From Winogradskyella litoriviva (GTDB taxonomy: Bacteria; Bacteroidota; Bacteroidia; Flavobacteriales; Flavobacteriaceae): a stretch of DNA of 64,000 nt. Positions 53,701 to 62,091 of this stretch are shown one piece after another; within the stretch, counting starts at the first letter, position 1; every line of letters starts with the position of its first letter. The stretch lies in contig NZ_JABRWQ010000001.1 in NCBI RefSeq assembly GCF_013249065.1, forward strand, positions 744,001-808,000, given 5' to 3'. Position numbers and translations under genes: made by a program. A model generated the notes under the pieces. It ran no database searches. It was given only the letters and a program-made list of their open reading frames with translations, and was not told the DNA's origin.

Positions 53701-55371
53701 AAATAGTAAAAGGTGTGCTTGTGTTGGCTTTCCTTTTTTATCTAAAACCACACCAGATTGGATGGCACTTTGTTCTGGAATAAATTGCGCATTCTCCTTG
53801 GTAACCGTTGGCTTATCAATATAGGTTCTCCAACCTTGTGCTAGCATTAAATAATCTAAAGCTTCCTTAGATTTTGGTTCTTTAGGGTTTAGGTAAAAAT
53901 CGGGTTTATGAATCTTTCCTTTGAGTTCTGATGAGAGTAATAAATACGATAAAATATGGTCTTGTTTATCGTCTGCAAAAGACAGTAATTTGTTATCTGC
54001 AATAGCAATAGATAAGTTGGCAGGAATTGGATTATTGTTATTATCACAAGTCTTAACCACCAGTTTTACTTTTTCTCTGGTATTGAAGTCTTCCTTTTCT
54101 AAACTCAAATCTATATTGAGTTGTTTGTGAGGATTTAGAAATACCAAACGTTCTGCAAAAGTACTGTCGTAAGCATTTTTTATGCTGAATTTTGAAATTC
54201 CGATTGGAAAATCTTTAGTATCTAAAACCATATTTTTTTGGTTAGAAATCGGTTTTTTAAGAAGTAAGCCACTTGCGTTTGAAACTTCTAGAAACAAATC
54301 TGTTGAATAGGTTGAAAACAGATTGATATATGTTTTTAAACTATCACTCACCACTGAAAAACGAACACCATTTTCATAAACTTTTGGAAGTGGAATTAAT
54401 TCATCTGACACAAATGGTTCTGTTAGTTTTGCGTAATATGTTTTGTTATTTAGTGCATTAAGATTGAAGCTTCCCATGCCATCGTGAAAACTTTCAAACG
54501 TTGAAACCACAGCATTATTCTCATCTAAAATATCACCTTTTACGTCTACAGGTTTTCCGAATTCGTTAATAGCTTTTAGTGCTACTTTGTTTAAAGTGCC
54601 AGCGACTATTTTTCCGCTCTCTGGTAAAAATTGTAAATCAATAGTATTTAAAACCACAGGAACCGCTCTAGAAATAGATTCTGTTGTGCCTTTATAATCA
54701 ACCAAAACGTTTAAAACAACATCAGAAGATTCTAAAGTATCTGGAAGATTAAAAGTGGGTTTAAATTTTCCTTCCTCATTTGTGATTGCAGATTCGGTTA
54801 AAATAATGTTGCCTTTTACACTTACTGTAAATTCGATTTTGGTATTAGAAAGTGGATTGTTTTTTAAATCTTTCGCTTCAAAATTAGAAATGACTTTAGA
54901 TGATTTTCCGTAACCTTCTTTTTCAAATTTTAAGTTTAAAAGTAGATTTGGTTTTACCACTTTTTGAACTGTAATTTTTTTAGTGAAGAATGCTTCATCA
55001 CCAAAATTATTCTGCCAATTGGTATAGCATTTTAGCGTGTAAATACCACCAACCCAATTTTTGTCAATTATAAAATCGCCATAAGCATACCCTTGTTTTA
55101 TACTGAGTGTTAGGGATTTTACAACGGCACCTTTTGGCGAGATTAATTCGGCATGCATTATGTCACTTAATGTAGAAATGGTATTGTCTGCCCCAACCAC
55201 ATAAGATTTAAACCAGATGGTTTCACTAGGAAAATAAAATGGTCTATCCGTTTGGGTATAGATTTTTTCTAAGGGATTCTGTAACGATTTGTGGGCTTTA
55301 AATGATAATAAAGACAAAACACTAATAGCTACAAGTATCAAAATTTTGGTATGTTTTAGTATACGTTTCAT
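50797..55371 (-). CDS. Alpha-2-macroglobulin-like protein carrying a SusC-type TonB plug domain
   Basis: The protein has 1524 residues. After a signal peptide come macroglobulin-like beta domains (MG2 start EKIYTQTDRPFYFPSETIWFKSYV, about 35-530), a YLMLAQGWRTYI block, and a CarboxypepD_reg-like domain (about 548-600). Residues about 655-785 form a full SusC-type plug: TonB-box-like LDEVVVVGY, ILNVLEGRVAGVNIVN, TTIRIRGFGSVSG, LIVVDGVPYE, VSSVTVLKDAAAQSIYGSRGANGVILINTKSG. An A2M (MG7-like) domain (about 838-925), a thioester domain with PYGCFEQ (Cys 1051, Gln 1054) and C-terminal MG domains follow. There is no beta-barrel. Macroglobulins trap proteases, and the plug should sit inside a barrel; the neighbouring barrel gene ends only 5 bases upstream. 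Confidence 0.93.
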   Translation of the reverse strand: MKRILKHTKILILVAISVLSLLSFKAHKSLQNPLEKIYTQTDRPFYFPSETIWFKSYVVGADNTISTLSDIMHAELISPKGAVVKSLTLSIKQGYAYGDFIIDKNWVGGIYTLKCYTNWQNNFGDEAFFTKKITVQKVVKPNLLLNLKFEKEGYGKSSKVISNFEAKDLKNNPLSNTKIEFTVSVKGNIILTESAITNEEGKFKPTFNLPDTLESSDVVLNVLVDYKGTTESISRAVPVVLNTIDLQFLPESGKIVAGTLNKVALKAINEFGKPVDVKGDILDENNAVVSTFESFHDGMGSFNLNALNNKTYYAKLTEPFVSDELIPLPKVYENGVRFSVVSDSLKTYINLFSTYSTDLFLEVSNASGLLLKKPISNQKNMVLDTKDFPIGISKFSIKNAYDSTFAERLVFLNPHKQLNIDLSLEKEDFNTREKVKLVVKTCDNNNNPIPANLSIAIADNKLLSFADDKQDHILSYLLLSSELKGKIHKPDFYLNPKEPKSKEALDYLMLAQGWRTYIDKPTVTKENAQFIPEQSAIQSGVVLDKKGKPTQAHLLLFDSFGTKVLVFDTAEDGSFLFKYDKNIHLTLMAYKDNGENLTIEKTEFKKGNYNNQTQNNAVENKDGFKEFSKNERLLKQPIKEKAVVAINLEEDSSNLDEVVVVGYRTMKKQSLTGSVVQVRAEDISTNENSILNVLEGRVAGVNIVNANGQPGSPTTIRIRGFGSVSGNVEPLIVVDGVPYEQSALSDVDPQQVSSVTVLKDAAAQSIYGSRGANGVILINTKSGRDFRSYGNKKKLNNAKFNNYAIHQFYNNSPVYTNTPNTFYMPKYEGESLPEERTDFRQTIYWNPVVQTNSEGIAELEFYNSDAITSFKIMAEGIGFNGLIGKKDQLYATKKLLNVDFKAPNYMVLNDTISLPVTISNDTDKSIQTNLKIQLPKHLKLAESFDENIKVESKSAITKNIKVTPIEKGEEVEITIRATSENYKDIVKKQATILSPYFPTELSISGSKSESFEFDINHAVKNSISTEFNIYTDVVGDVMNGIESLIRQPYGCFEQTSSSTYPNIMVLKYLKEAGKSNPEIEAKALDFIKKGYKRLISFETSQGGFEWFGHTPPHETLTAYGILEFTEMKELYEGVDDKMIERTVDWLLSRKDGKGGFKKSKKGYDSFASSPSDVANAYIVYALSEAKIDADISLEYNTAYNDAIQSNDTYKMALLTMTSFNLNQIEKAKVLIEKIKSNIAEYGLKKLPVENTITRSYGESKNIETTALTLLALMDETTPNETLIAEGIDYLVKQRKHNRFGSTQATAMALKALINYTKKQKQKMISENDNITLIVNGKSLTRKLEITNDGKIAIRDFESYLTSGKQNVTVKFNNPKAEFPYSLNVKWDSTLPNSSEICPLELETTILDKAYAVGDNVSFNIAVTNTKKEPLAMSTAIIGLPSGTTAQPWQLKKTLEENKVAYYEIFDNYLVFYWREFRASETKEIRLDLKADIAGNYQAPASTVYLYYGDEDKTWISGTVLEIAE

Positions 55372-55376
55372 AAGAT

Positions 55377-58208
55377 TTATATTTTAAGTTGAGCTTTAAA
55401 ACCAACTTCTGTGATTAGAGGTGTGTTAAAAAAGTTGAGGTTATTGCCAGAGTTTGTATCAAAAAGAGAAGACTGAGGCGATGCACCTCTATATTTTGTA
55501 AATGTGAAAAGATTATTGGCATAGAAACCGATTTCAAATTGTCTAAAAAAAGAATCGTTGTCCTTACCAAAATCATAAGAAACTTGAATGGTTTTTAAGT
55601 TAAAAAAGCTAGCATCTTCAATGGCATCTTCGGCAACACCTTCAAATCCGTATCGCACAAATCGGTTGTTTTCAATACCGTTTTCAGGATTGTAAAAATC
55701 TACAATAGTTGTATTGGGATTGCCTTGTTGGGTAACTCCATTAAACACATAATTGGTAATAGGTCTTTGGTCAGCTGATTGTTGTGAGGTTCCAAAATAG
55801 TTAAGAACGTTTTGTGTGCCATTCCAGACGTCACCTCCTTTTTGATAGTTAAGTGTAAAATTAAATTTGAAATTGTTCCATTCTAAAGAATTATAGAAAC
55901 CAAACGTAAAATCTGGTGTAGGGTCGCCAATAATTTGTTGCTGAGCATCAACCATTGGGTAACCGTTAGAATCAATAACCATATTATTTTGCTCATCTCT
56001 TGCATAAGCAGAACCAACTATAATTCCTGCAGGTTGGCCAACAATAAGATTTTTAGAAATTGAATTAAAACCAGCTATAGCAACGCGTTCTTCGGAATCA
56101 TATAGTTTTAAAACTTCGGTATTATTAGTAAAAAAGTTAATATTAGCATTCCACTTTAGTTTATTATAGTAGTTAGAGGCTTCTAACTCCAATTCAAAAC
56201 CTGTGTTGTTAATATCTGCTATATTTTTAAGTTGAAACGTATTATTTTCTAAAACAGGAAACACGCTTCCTTCAGTTTTAGAATCAAAATACGTGGCTTC
56301 AAAATTCCAATTGATATTAAATACGTTGAAACCAATTTGAGTACTAAAATTATAGTCTTGTTTTTCTTCGAATTTAATACTTTCATTGGCGAACAAATCA
56401 ATATTGCTAGTGTAGTTTAAACTTTCGGAAGGTGATAATGTTAAACTATTATGACTCTGATTAGTGTAGAATAAAGGCATTTCATTGATACCAGAAGCAT
56501 TACTTACAAAAAATGTAATGTATCTAAAATCATAGATATCTAAGACATCTAAAAGTTCAAAACTTAATCTAGACGTTGGTAAAAACCATTTGTTTCCTTG
56601 GATAGATGACAAGTAAGAATCCGTATTAAAACTGACTTCCAATCCTTTTGAATAAGAAAGAGATAAGTATTGTTTTAAGCTTACTGAATTTTTGTGAAGC
56701 TGATTTTCTATAGTAGTTGAAATAGCTGGATTTGAAAATGAAAAATCACCAAACCCTTCAGATTCCTTAAACGTATATTTTAAGTTGTCGTGGCTATAAT
56801 TGGTAACGGAATTTAATTTCAATTCAATGTCACCAAATTGCTTTTCGTAATCAAGAACTAACGTACCATTAAAAGTGTTTTTTTCAATGTTTTTATTACT
56901 TAGATAACCATCTTCAAACCCAACAGTATTGGTAATCAATCCGAAATTTTGTTCATTTTCGGTCGTTTTAAAGTTTATATGAGATTTAATTTTGAAATCA
57001 TCAAAAGGCTCTATATCATTTTGAAGGCTAACCACAAATAAATCATTAGCATCATAATTTCTGTTATTATTTAAAAGCCATTCTGGATTGTTATAGTTTG
57101 AAGGACTAAAACTGCGTTGCGTATTATCCGCAAGAATACTACCTTGAGAATTAGAGAAGGAGGTTGGCGTCACCCAAGAATTTAAGAGTAAATTATTAAT
57201 AAAACCATTAATGTTGGGTTGGTTGTTATTTCGTTTTCCGTATTTAACAAAGGTGTTCCAGTTCAATTTTTTGTTTTCATATTTTGTTGTTTTATAACTC
57301 AACATAATATCATCCGTTTTACTGCGATTACGACCAAAAATATCATCAGAATTTTTAGTGATATAATCTATGTTGGCCATCCATTTGTTGGTTTCAACAT
57401 TGAAAAATATATTATTAGATGTGTTAATTGTTGTATTAAAAAGTGTGTTATTATAAGCGTTCGCTGAGTTGCCATTTCCGCTTCCTAAAGAAACTAATTG
57501 TCCGTTAGAATCGAAGCTGTAATTAGTGCCATCGAATTCTAAAATAGTTAAGCTAGGACCATAAGAAAACACGTTACTTGTTTCTGGACCAAGAAAAGTT
57601 AATGCACCATTTTGTGTTGCACCTTGGCTAAATTTATTTTGTAATTCTGGTAGATTGTTATCCTTTACAAATTGAAAACTTAAAGTGGAGTTTACGCCAA
57701 CTTCAAAATATATATCTGGGTCGAAATAAGTGAGATTTACATTTTCTGGTTTAATCTCAATGCCTTTAATACGTTGGAATTGATTATAAGTGCCGTTGTC
57801 ATTAAATGTGTGTTTAGAATTTTCTATATCAGGAATATTAAAGCTTGTCTTTTTCACCGATTTTAATGCCTTGCTGTACGCGTCACTTTCAATGGTTTTT
57901 ACAGGAATACGCTCAACAAAAAGACGTTGTTCTACACCAAACATTGCTGGAGTTACTTTGATTTCTCTTGGTGTCATGGCTACATAGTTAACAACCAAAA
58001 CGTCACCAACATTGCAAGTAATGCTGTAGTTGCCATCAAAATCTGTTTGCACACCTTTTGCGGTGCCTTTAACAATAATAGATGCTCCAGGTAATGGTAA
58101 TCCGTCAGTTTCCGTGGTTAAAACACCTTTAACAATACCTTGTTGTGCAAGACTTAATAAAGGTAAGAGGAGAAGAAATAAAATGGTTTTTAATGGTACT
58201 TTGTCCAT
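55377..58208 (-). CDS. SusC/RagA-like outer-membrane beta-barrel without a recognisable plug domain
   Basis: The protein has 943 residues with a signal peptide ending SLAQ and a CarboxypepD_reg-like domain (GIVKGVLTTETDGLPLPGASI, about 20-95). In place of the usual plug (compare the other SusC at 11425-14451) there is an unrelated segment of about 75 residues (ESDAYSKALKSVKKTSFNIP to NQFQRIKGIEIKPENVN). The LYVVDG, IRIRG and YGSRGANGVI motifs are all absent. From about residue 170 the sequence is SusC-like barrel (LPELQNKFSQGATQNGAL, DYEKQFGDIELKLNSVTNYS, PTPDFTFGFYNSLEWNNF, EIGFYANNLFTFTKYRGASPQ) and ends EVGFKAQLKI. It is followed 5 bases later by the macroglobulin gene that does carry a plug. 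Confidence 0.9.
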   Translation of the reverse strand: MDKVPLKTILFLLLLPLLSLAQQGIVKGVLTTETDGLPLPGASIIVKGTAKGVQTDFDGNYSITCNVGDVLVVNYVAMTPREIKVTPAMFGVEQRLFVERIPVKTIESDAYSKALKSVKKTSFNIPDIENSKHTFNDNGTYNQFQRIKGIEIKPENVNLTYFDPDIYFEVGVNSTLSFQFVKDNNLPELQNKFSQGATQNGALTFLGPETSNVFSYGPSLTILEFDGTNYSFDSNGQLVSLGSGNGNSANAYNNTLFNTTINTSNNIFFNVETNKWMANIDYITKNSDDIFGRNRSKTDDIMLSYKTTKYENKKLNWNTFVKYGKRNNNQPNINGFINNLLLNSWVTPTSFSNSQGSILADNTQRSFSPSNYNNPEWLLNNNRNYDANDLFVVSLQNDIEPFDDFKIKSHINFKTTENEQNFGLITNTVGFEDGYLSNKNIEKNTFNGTLVLDYEKQFGDIELKLNSVTNYSHDNLKYTFKESEGFGDFSFSNPAISTTIENQLHKNSVSLKQYLSLSYSKGLEVSFNTDSYLSSIQGNKWFLPTSRLSFELLDVLDIYDFRYITFFVSNASGINEMPLFYTNQSHNSLTLSPSESLNYTSNIDLFANESIKFEEKQDYNFSTQIGFNVFNINWNFEATYFDSKTEGSVFPVLENNTFQLKNIADINNTGFELELEASNYYNKLKWNANINFFTNNTEVLKLYDSEERVAIAGFNSISKNLIVGQPAGIIVGSAYARDEQNNMVIDSNGYPMVDAQQQIIGDPTPDFTFGFYNSLEWNNFKFNFTLNYQKGGDVWNGTQNVLNYFGTSQQSADQRPITNYVFNGVTQQGNPNTTIVDFYNPENGIENNRFVRYGFEGVAEDAIEDASFFNLKTIQVSYDFGKDNDSFFRQFEIGFYANNLFTFTKYRGASPQSSLFDTNSGNNLNFFNTPLITEVGFKAQLKI

Positions 58209-58297
58209 GAGTAAAAGTTGTTGGTTTACTCAAATGTATGTGTGAAGAAGTGGATTAAAAACGTATAATGAGTGAATGCGCCAAATGAGTGAGTAAA
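58207..58297. promoter_or_regulatory. Repeated TGAGT motifs and -7 box before the barrel/A2M operon
   Basis: TGAGTAAA at 58208-58215 and its inverse TTTACTCA at 58225-58232 form a perfect 8-bp inverted repeat that overlaps the start codon. Another TGAGTAAA lies at 58290-58297, and AATGAGTGA occurs twice (58267-58275, 58284-58292; 17 bases apart). On the minus strand TACATTTG (58231-58238) matches the -7 promoter box, about 20 bases before the ATG. The cluster could be an operator or a start-codon hairpin. Confidence 0.45.
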
Positions 58298-58414
58298 GTA
58301 TATAAAATGGAAAACCAATGATATCTACGATTTAAGATAAGATTGGTTTTTAGCTATAATTGAATAAAATCTATTGCAGAATACTAACGGAATAATTTAC
58401 TAATTACTAAATAT

Positions 58415-59188
58415 TTATTGAAAATACTGAGCATATTTTCTTGCTTTTTGTGGGTTTGCTTTTACATCAACACGATCAATCTCTTTACCATTTTCATTTA
58501 GTTCTAAAATGTAAAACTTTTCGTTTTCAAAAACACGTTGTAAATAAACTTTTGTACTACCATCTTCGTTAAAAAACTTCATAGTTTCATAACTATCGTA
58601 ATTAGAAGATACCATTTCAGAATAAATTTTACCTTCAGCGATTTGTTGAGTTATTGTTCTTCCATCTCTAATAAAACTCTGAGAAATAATATTGCCTAAC
58701 AAATCAAAATTTTGAGTTTCTATGGCCTTACCATCTTCAATTTTAGATTCAGATTGAATTTTTCCGGTTTCATAATAAGTGAATTTACTTCCAACTAAAA
58801 TATCATTGCTAAATGTGCTTTTACTATTTAAAACACCATCTGGGAAATACATTAATTCTTCACCATGTTTTTTGCCATTTCTATATTGAGTGTGAGAAAA
58901 CATTTCACCATTTGGATGAAAAATAATATAATCGCCATTTAACAAACCTTCTTTAAATTCAAATTCTTCCCATTTAGAAAGTTCATTACCAACAACATAA
59001 TAACCATCCATAAATTCTTGCTCGCTTTTAAGCCTGTAATAAGCTAACCCATTATAAGTGTTTACAGTGTAAGCATTTCTCTCAATAAAGGTAAAACCCT
59101 CATTTTTTTTGTCTTTATTAGAATTTTTACATCCAAAGAATAATAGCGAGCAAGCTATTAAAAGAGTAAATAGGTTTATTTTTTTCAT
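58415..59188 (-). CDS. YwqK/MORN-repeat-like lipoprotein
   Basis: The protein has 257 residues with a lipoprotein signal (LLIACSLLFFGCKNSNK). The mature part is a row of MORN-like beta hairpins of the YwqK type: EFKEGLLNGDYIIFHPNGEMFSHTQYRNGKKHGEELMYFPDGVLNSK, then KFTYYETGKIQSESKIEDGK. Such proteins are listed as toxin-antitoxin system YwqK family antitoxins, but the lipid anchor and the absence of a toxin partner make that role doubtful here. A structural or binding role at the membrane is more likely. It lies 15 bases after the CMD-family gene. Confidence 0.8.
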   Translation of the reverse strand: MKKINLFTLLIACSLLFFGCKNSNKDKKNEGFTFIERNAYTVNTYNGLAYYRLKSEQEFMDGYYVVGNELSKWEEFEFKEGLLNGDYIIFHPNGEMFSHTQYRNGKKHGEELMYFPDGVLNSKSTFSNDILVGSKFTYYETGKIQSESKIEDGKAIETQNFDLLGNIISQSFIRDGRTITQQIAEGKIYSEMVSSNYDSYETMKFFNEDGSTKVYLQRVFENEKFYILELNENGKEIDRVDVKANPQKARKYAQYFQ

Positions 59189-59203
59189 AGTAATCAGTTA
59201 CAA

Positions 59204-59806
59204 TTAATATTGTGATCCATCATGTTTGCCAACCTCAAAGCCGTGTTTTCCTAAAAACTGATTGCCACTTTCAATAGCTCCAGTTTCCATTGTAGTTCCC
59301 ATAGAATCATTCCAACGATTTAGATATCCAAAGAGAGAAATTACACCGAGCATTTCTACTATTTCGCCTTCGTTCCAATGGTTGTATAAACGTTCTTTAA
59401 TTTCTGCATTTACAGCATTTGGCACTTGGCTTGCGGCTAAGCTAAAATCTAAGGCTGCGCGTTCTGCTTCTGAAAATGCAGGATGTGTTCTATAGTCCCA
59501 AATATTATCTAATTGTTCTTGCTCAGCTCCATAACGTTCCGCAGCTCTTATTGCATGTGCTTGGCAATATCTACAACCAGTAGAATTACTACTAACCCAA
59601 GCAATCATTCGTTTTAAGGCTGAGGTTACTCTGCCTTCATTGGCCATAACGGCTTTATTTAAATTAATAAATGCTTTACTTATTGCTGGTCTGCGTTGCA
59701 TGGTTAAGACAGAATTTGGGCAAAACCCTAAGGTTTCGTTAAAAAATTCTGCTAATTCTTTGGTTTCTAAATCGTGTTCTGCAGACAAAGGAGTTACAAG
59801 TGCCAT
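59204..59806 (-). CDS. Carboxymuconolactone decarboxylase family (AhpD-like, peroxidase-related)
   Basis: The protein has 200 residues and is fully helical. The AhpD-type redox motif CxxC followed by His is present in NSTGCRYCQAHAIRAAERYG (about 68-75). Other family blocks are LGFCPNSVLTMQRRP and FSEAERAALDFSLAASQVP. It probably acts in alkyl hydroperoxide reduction or a related thiol chemistry. It is divergent from an OsmC-family gene across only 66 bases, which points to shared control of two peroxide-defence genes. Confidence 0.88.
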   Translation of the reverse strand: MALVTPLSAEHDLETKELAEFFNETLGFCPNSVLTMQRRPAISKAFINLNKAVMANEGRVTSALKRMIAWVSSNSTGCRYCQAHAIRAAERYGAEQEQLDNIWDYRTHPAFSEAERAALDFSLAASQVPNAVNAEIKERLYNHWNEGEIVEMLGVISLFGYLNRWNDSMGTTMETGAIESGNQFLGKHGFEVGKHDGSQY

Positions 59807-59872
59807 AGTTGTTTTTTTAGTAGTATTTTTGAATGAACAAGATAGGATTTCTAAATTTTAAACTAAAACAAA

Positions 59873-60304
59873 ATGGCTGATAAAATAACAACACACTGGA
59901 AAGGGAATATGGTTTTTGAATCCGATAATCCAAGATGGCCTTCTATTATGATGGATGCTTCTGAAGAATTTGGAGGCACTGGATCTGGTATGGCACCTAA
60001 AGCAATGATGCTCTCATCTTTGGCTGGTTGCTCTGGTCTAGATGTCATTTCTACATTAGATAAAATGAAAGTAGAAATAGATGATTTTAAAATTGAAGTT
60101 TCGGGCGAATTAACAGATGAACATCCAAAATATTATCACACTGTAACCGTAGATTATCATTTTTACGGTTCAGATATAAACAAGAAAAAATGTGATCGTG
60201 CTGTAAATCTTTCGGTTGAAAAGTATTGTGGCGTAATGGAAATGTTTAGACGTTTTGCAGATGTGAAAACAAATATTATTTATCATATAGCAACAAAACG
60301 ATAA
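59873..60304 (+). CDS. OsmC family protein (organic hydroperoxide reductase-like)
   Basis: The protein has 143 residues. OsmC-type features are the N-terminal substrate strand (HWKGNMVFESDN), SGMAPKAMMLSSLAGCSGLDVISTLDKMK with the first redox Cys (about 52), and the second Cys in SVEKYCGVMEMFRRF (about 116). Family members reduce organic hydroperoxides through these two cysteines as dimers; the YhfA-like branch may have other targets. It starts 66 bases from the divergent CMD-family gene and is followed by recJ. Confidence 0.92.
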   Translation: MADKITTHWKGNMVFESDNPRWPSIMMDASEEFGGTGSGMAPKAMMLSSLAGCSGLDVISTLDKMKVEIDDFKIEVSGELTDEHPKYYHTVTVDYHFYGSDINKKKCDRAVNLSVEKYCGVMEMFRRFADVKTNIIYHIATKR

Positions 60305-60395
60305 ATTATATTAAGTTTAAGCGCAATTGAGACATAAAAAACCCTATTTTTTAATTAGGTCATAGATGCGAAAGAGCTTATAGAAGTTGATAACT

Positions 60396-62087
60396 ATGCG
60401 TTGGACACTAAAACCAAAACCAGAATCTTTAAAAGTTGAGGCTTTAAAAAAAGCACTTCAGGTTGATAATATTGTTGCAACTTTGTTGTTGCAAAGAGGT
60501 ATTGAAACCTATGAAGCTGCTAAAACATTTTTTAGGCCAAGTTTTAGTGATTTACATGATCCATATTTAATGAAAGATATGGATAATGCTGTTGCACGCA
60601 TAGAAAAAGCCATTAAAGCAGGAGAAAACATAATGGTTTATGGTGATTATGATGTTGACGGAACAACTTCTGTGGCCTTAATGTCTTCCTATTTAAAAAC
60701 AAGAATTGATTCGGTTGCTACCTACATTCCAGATCGCTATGACGAAGGTTATGGTGTGTCTTATAAAGGTATTGATTTTGCAGACGACAATGATTTTACG
60801 TTAATTATAGCATTAGATTGTGGCGTAAAAGCTATTGATAAAGTGGCTTATGCTAAAGAAAAAGGGATAGATTTTATTATCTGTGACCACCACAGACCAG
60901 GCGATAAAATTCCAGATGCAGTAGCAGTTTTAGACCCAAAACGAGACGACTGTGATTACCCTTTTAAAGAACTTTGTGGCTGTGGCGTAGGTTTTAAATT
61001 AATAACGGCTTTAGCAGCAAACCAAGGACAAACAGCAGAAGATTTAGTTGAGTATTTAGATTTGGTGGCTACAGCAATTGGTGCAGATATTGTACCCATT
61101 GTAGATGAAAATAGAGCATTGGCTTATCTTGGATTACAGGTTATAAACACCAATCCAAGACCAGGAATGAAAGCCATTATTGCTGAGGTAAAAAAGGATA
61201 TTTTAACCATTACAGATGTCGTTTTTATCATTGCACCAAGGATTAATGCAGCAGGACGAATGAAACATGGCAACCATGCTGTAACATTATTAACCGAAAC
61301 TGATTTTAATTTGGCAGCGGAATATGCTGTAGATATAGACCAATTTAACACAGACAGAAGAGAAACCGATAAGCGTATTACGCAAGAAGCCTTAGTTCAA
61401 ATTGAAGAAAATAACGAGCAAGAAGGCTTTACAACTGTTGTGTGTAACGAAACTTGGCACAAAGGTGTCATTGGAATTGTTGCTTCTCGTTTAATAGAAA
61501 CGTATTACAGACCAACTTTAGTTTTTACAAAAAGTGGAGATAAATTAGCAGCTTCTGCACGTTCTGTAAAAGGTTTTGATGTGTACAATACTTTAGAAGC
61601 ATGCTCAGAGCATATAGAACAATTTGGAGGTCATAAATATGCAGCAGGATTAACACTATTACCAGAAAATTACGAAGCCTTTAAAGCAAAGTTTGAAAGT
61701 GTTGTAAAAGAAACTATAGACCCAAAATTACTAACACCAGAACTTAAAATTGATTTAGAAATAGAATTAGGAGAAATCAATGATAAATTAATGCGCATCT
61801 TAAAACAATTTGCACCTTTTGGACCAGGGAATATGTCGCCAACTTTTATGTCCCAGAATTTAAAAGATACAGGTTGGGGAAAATGTGTTGGCGAAGATGA
61901 TAAGCATATTCGGTTAACCGTTACACAATCTTTTAACGATAAGATTGTTTGTATAGGTTTTGGTTTAGGCGACAAAATAGATATTATAAAAACGAAAAGA
62001 CCATTCAGTGCAGCCTATTCTATTGATGAAAATCACTGGAATGGAAATGTAAGTTTACAGTTAAAGTTGAAGGATATTAAAGCATAA
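60396..62087 (+). CDS. recJ: Single-stranded-DNA-specific exonuclease RecJ
   Basis: The ATG 60396 gives 563 residues (MRWTLKPKPESLKVEALKKAL); an in-frame TTG at 60387 is less likely. DHH-family motifs are all present: VYGDYDVDGTTSVALM (metal ligands), ALDCGVKA, CDHHRPGD, the DHHA1 region with PRINAAGRMKHGNHAV and a C-terminal OB-fold domain (FAPFGPGNMSPTF). It degrades single-stranded DNA 5' to 3' in recombination and repair. It is followed 4 bases later by the MFS gene. Confidence 0.97.
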   Translation: MRWTLKPKPESLKVEALKKALQVDNIVATLLLQRGIETYEAAKTFFRPSFSDLHDPYLMKDMDNAVARIEKAIKAGENIMVYGDYDVDGTTSVALMSSYLKTRIDSVATYIPDRYDEGYGVSYKGIDFADDNDFTLIIALDCGVKAIDKVAYAKEKGIDFIICDHHRPGDKIPDAVAVLDPKRDDCDYPFKELCGCGVGFKLITALAANQGQTAEDLVEYLDLVATAIGADIVPIVDENRALAYLGLQVINTNPRPGMKAIIAEVKKDILTITDVVFIIAPRINAAGRMKHGNHAVTLLTETDFNLAAEYAVDIDQFNTDRRETDKRITQEALVQIEENNEQEGFTTVVCNETWHKGVIGIVASRLIETYYRPTLVFTKSGDKLAASARSVKGFDVYNTLEACSEHIEQFGGHKYAAGLTLLPENYEAFKAKFESVVKETIDPKLLTPELKIDLEIELGEINDKLMRILKQFAPFGPGNMSPTFMSQNLKDTGWGKCVGEDDKHIRLTVTQSFNDKIVCIGFGLGDKIDIIKTKRPFSAAYSIDENHWNGNVSLQLKLKDIKA

Positions 62088-62091
62088 ATAA

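Noticed and set aside
50797..55371. Possibility that the A2M-plug gene is an artefact joining two genes by a frameshift or misassembly
   Set aside because: A single open frame runs through the MG domains, plug, A2M domain and thioester domain with no change of base or codon use at the joins, and macroglobulin domains occur on both sides of the plug.
58415..59188. Toxin-antitoxin system suggested by the YwqK family name
   Set aside because: The protein is a lipoprotein, no toxin gene is adjacent, and the MORN-like repeats explain the similarity.
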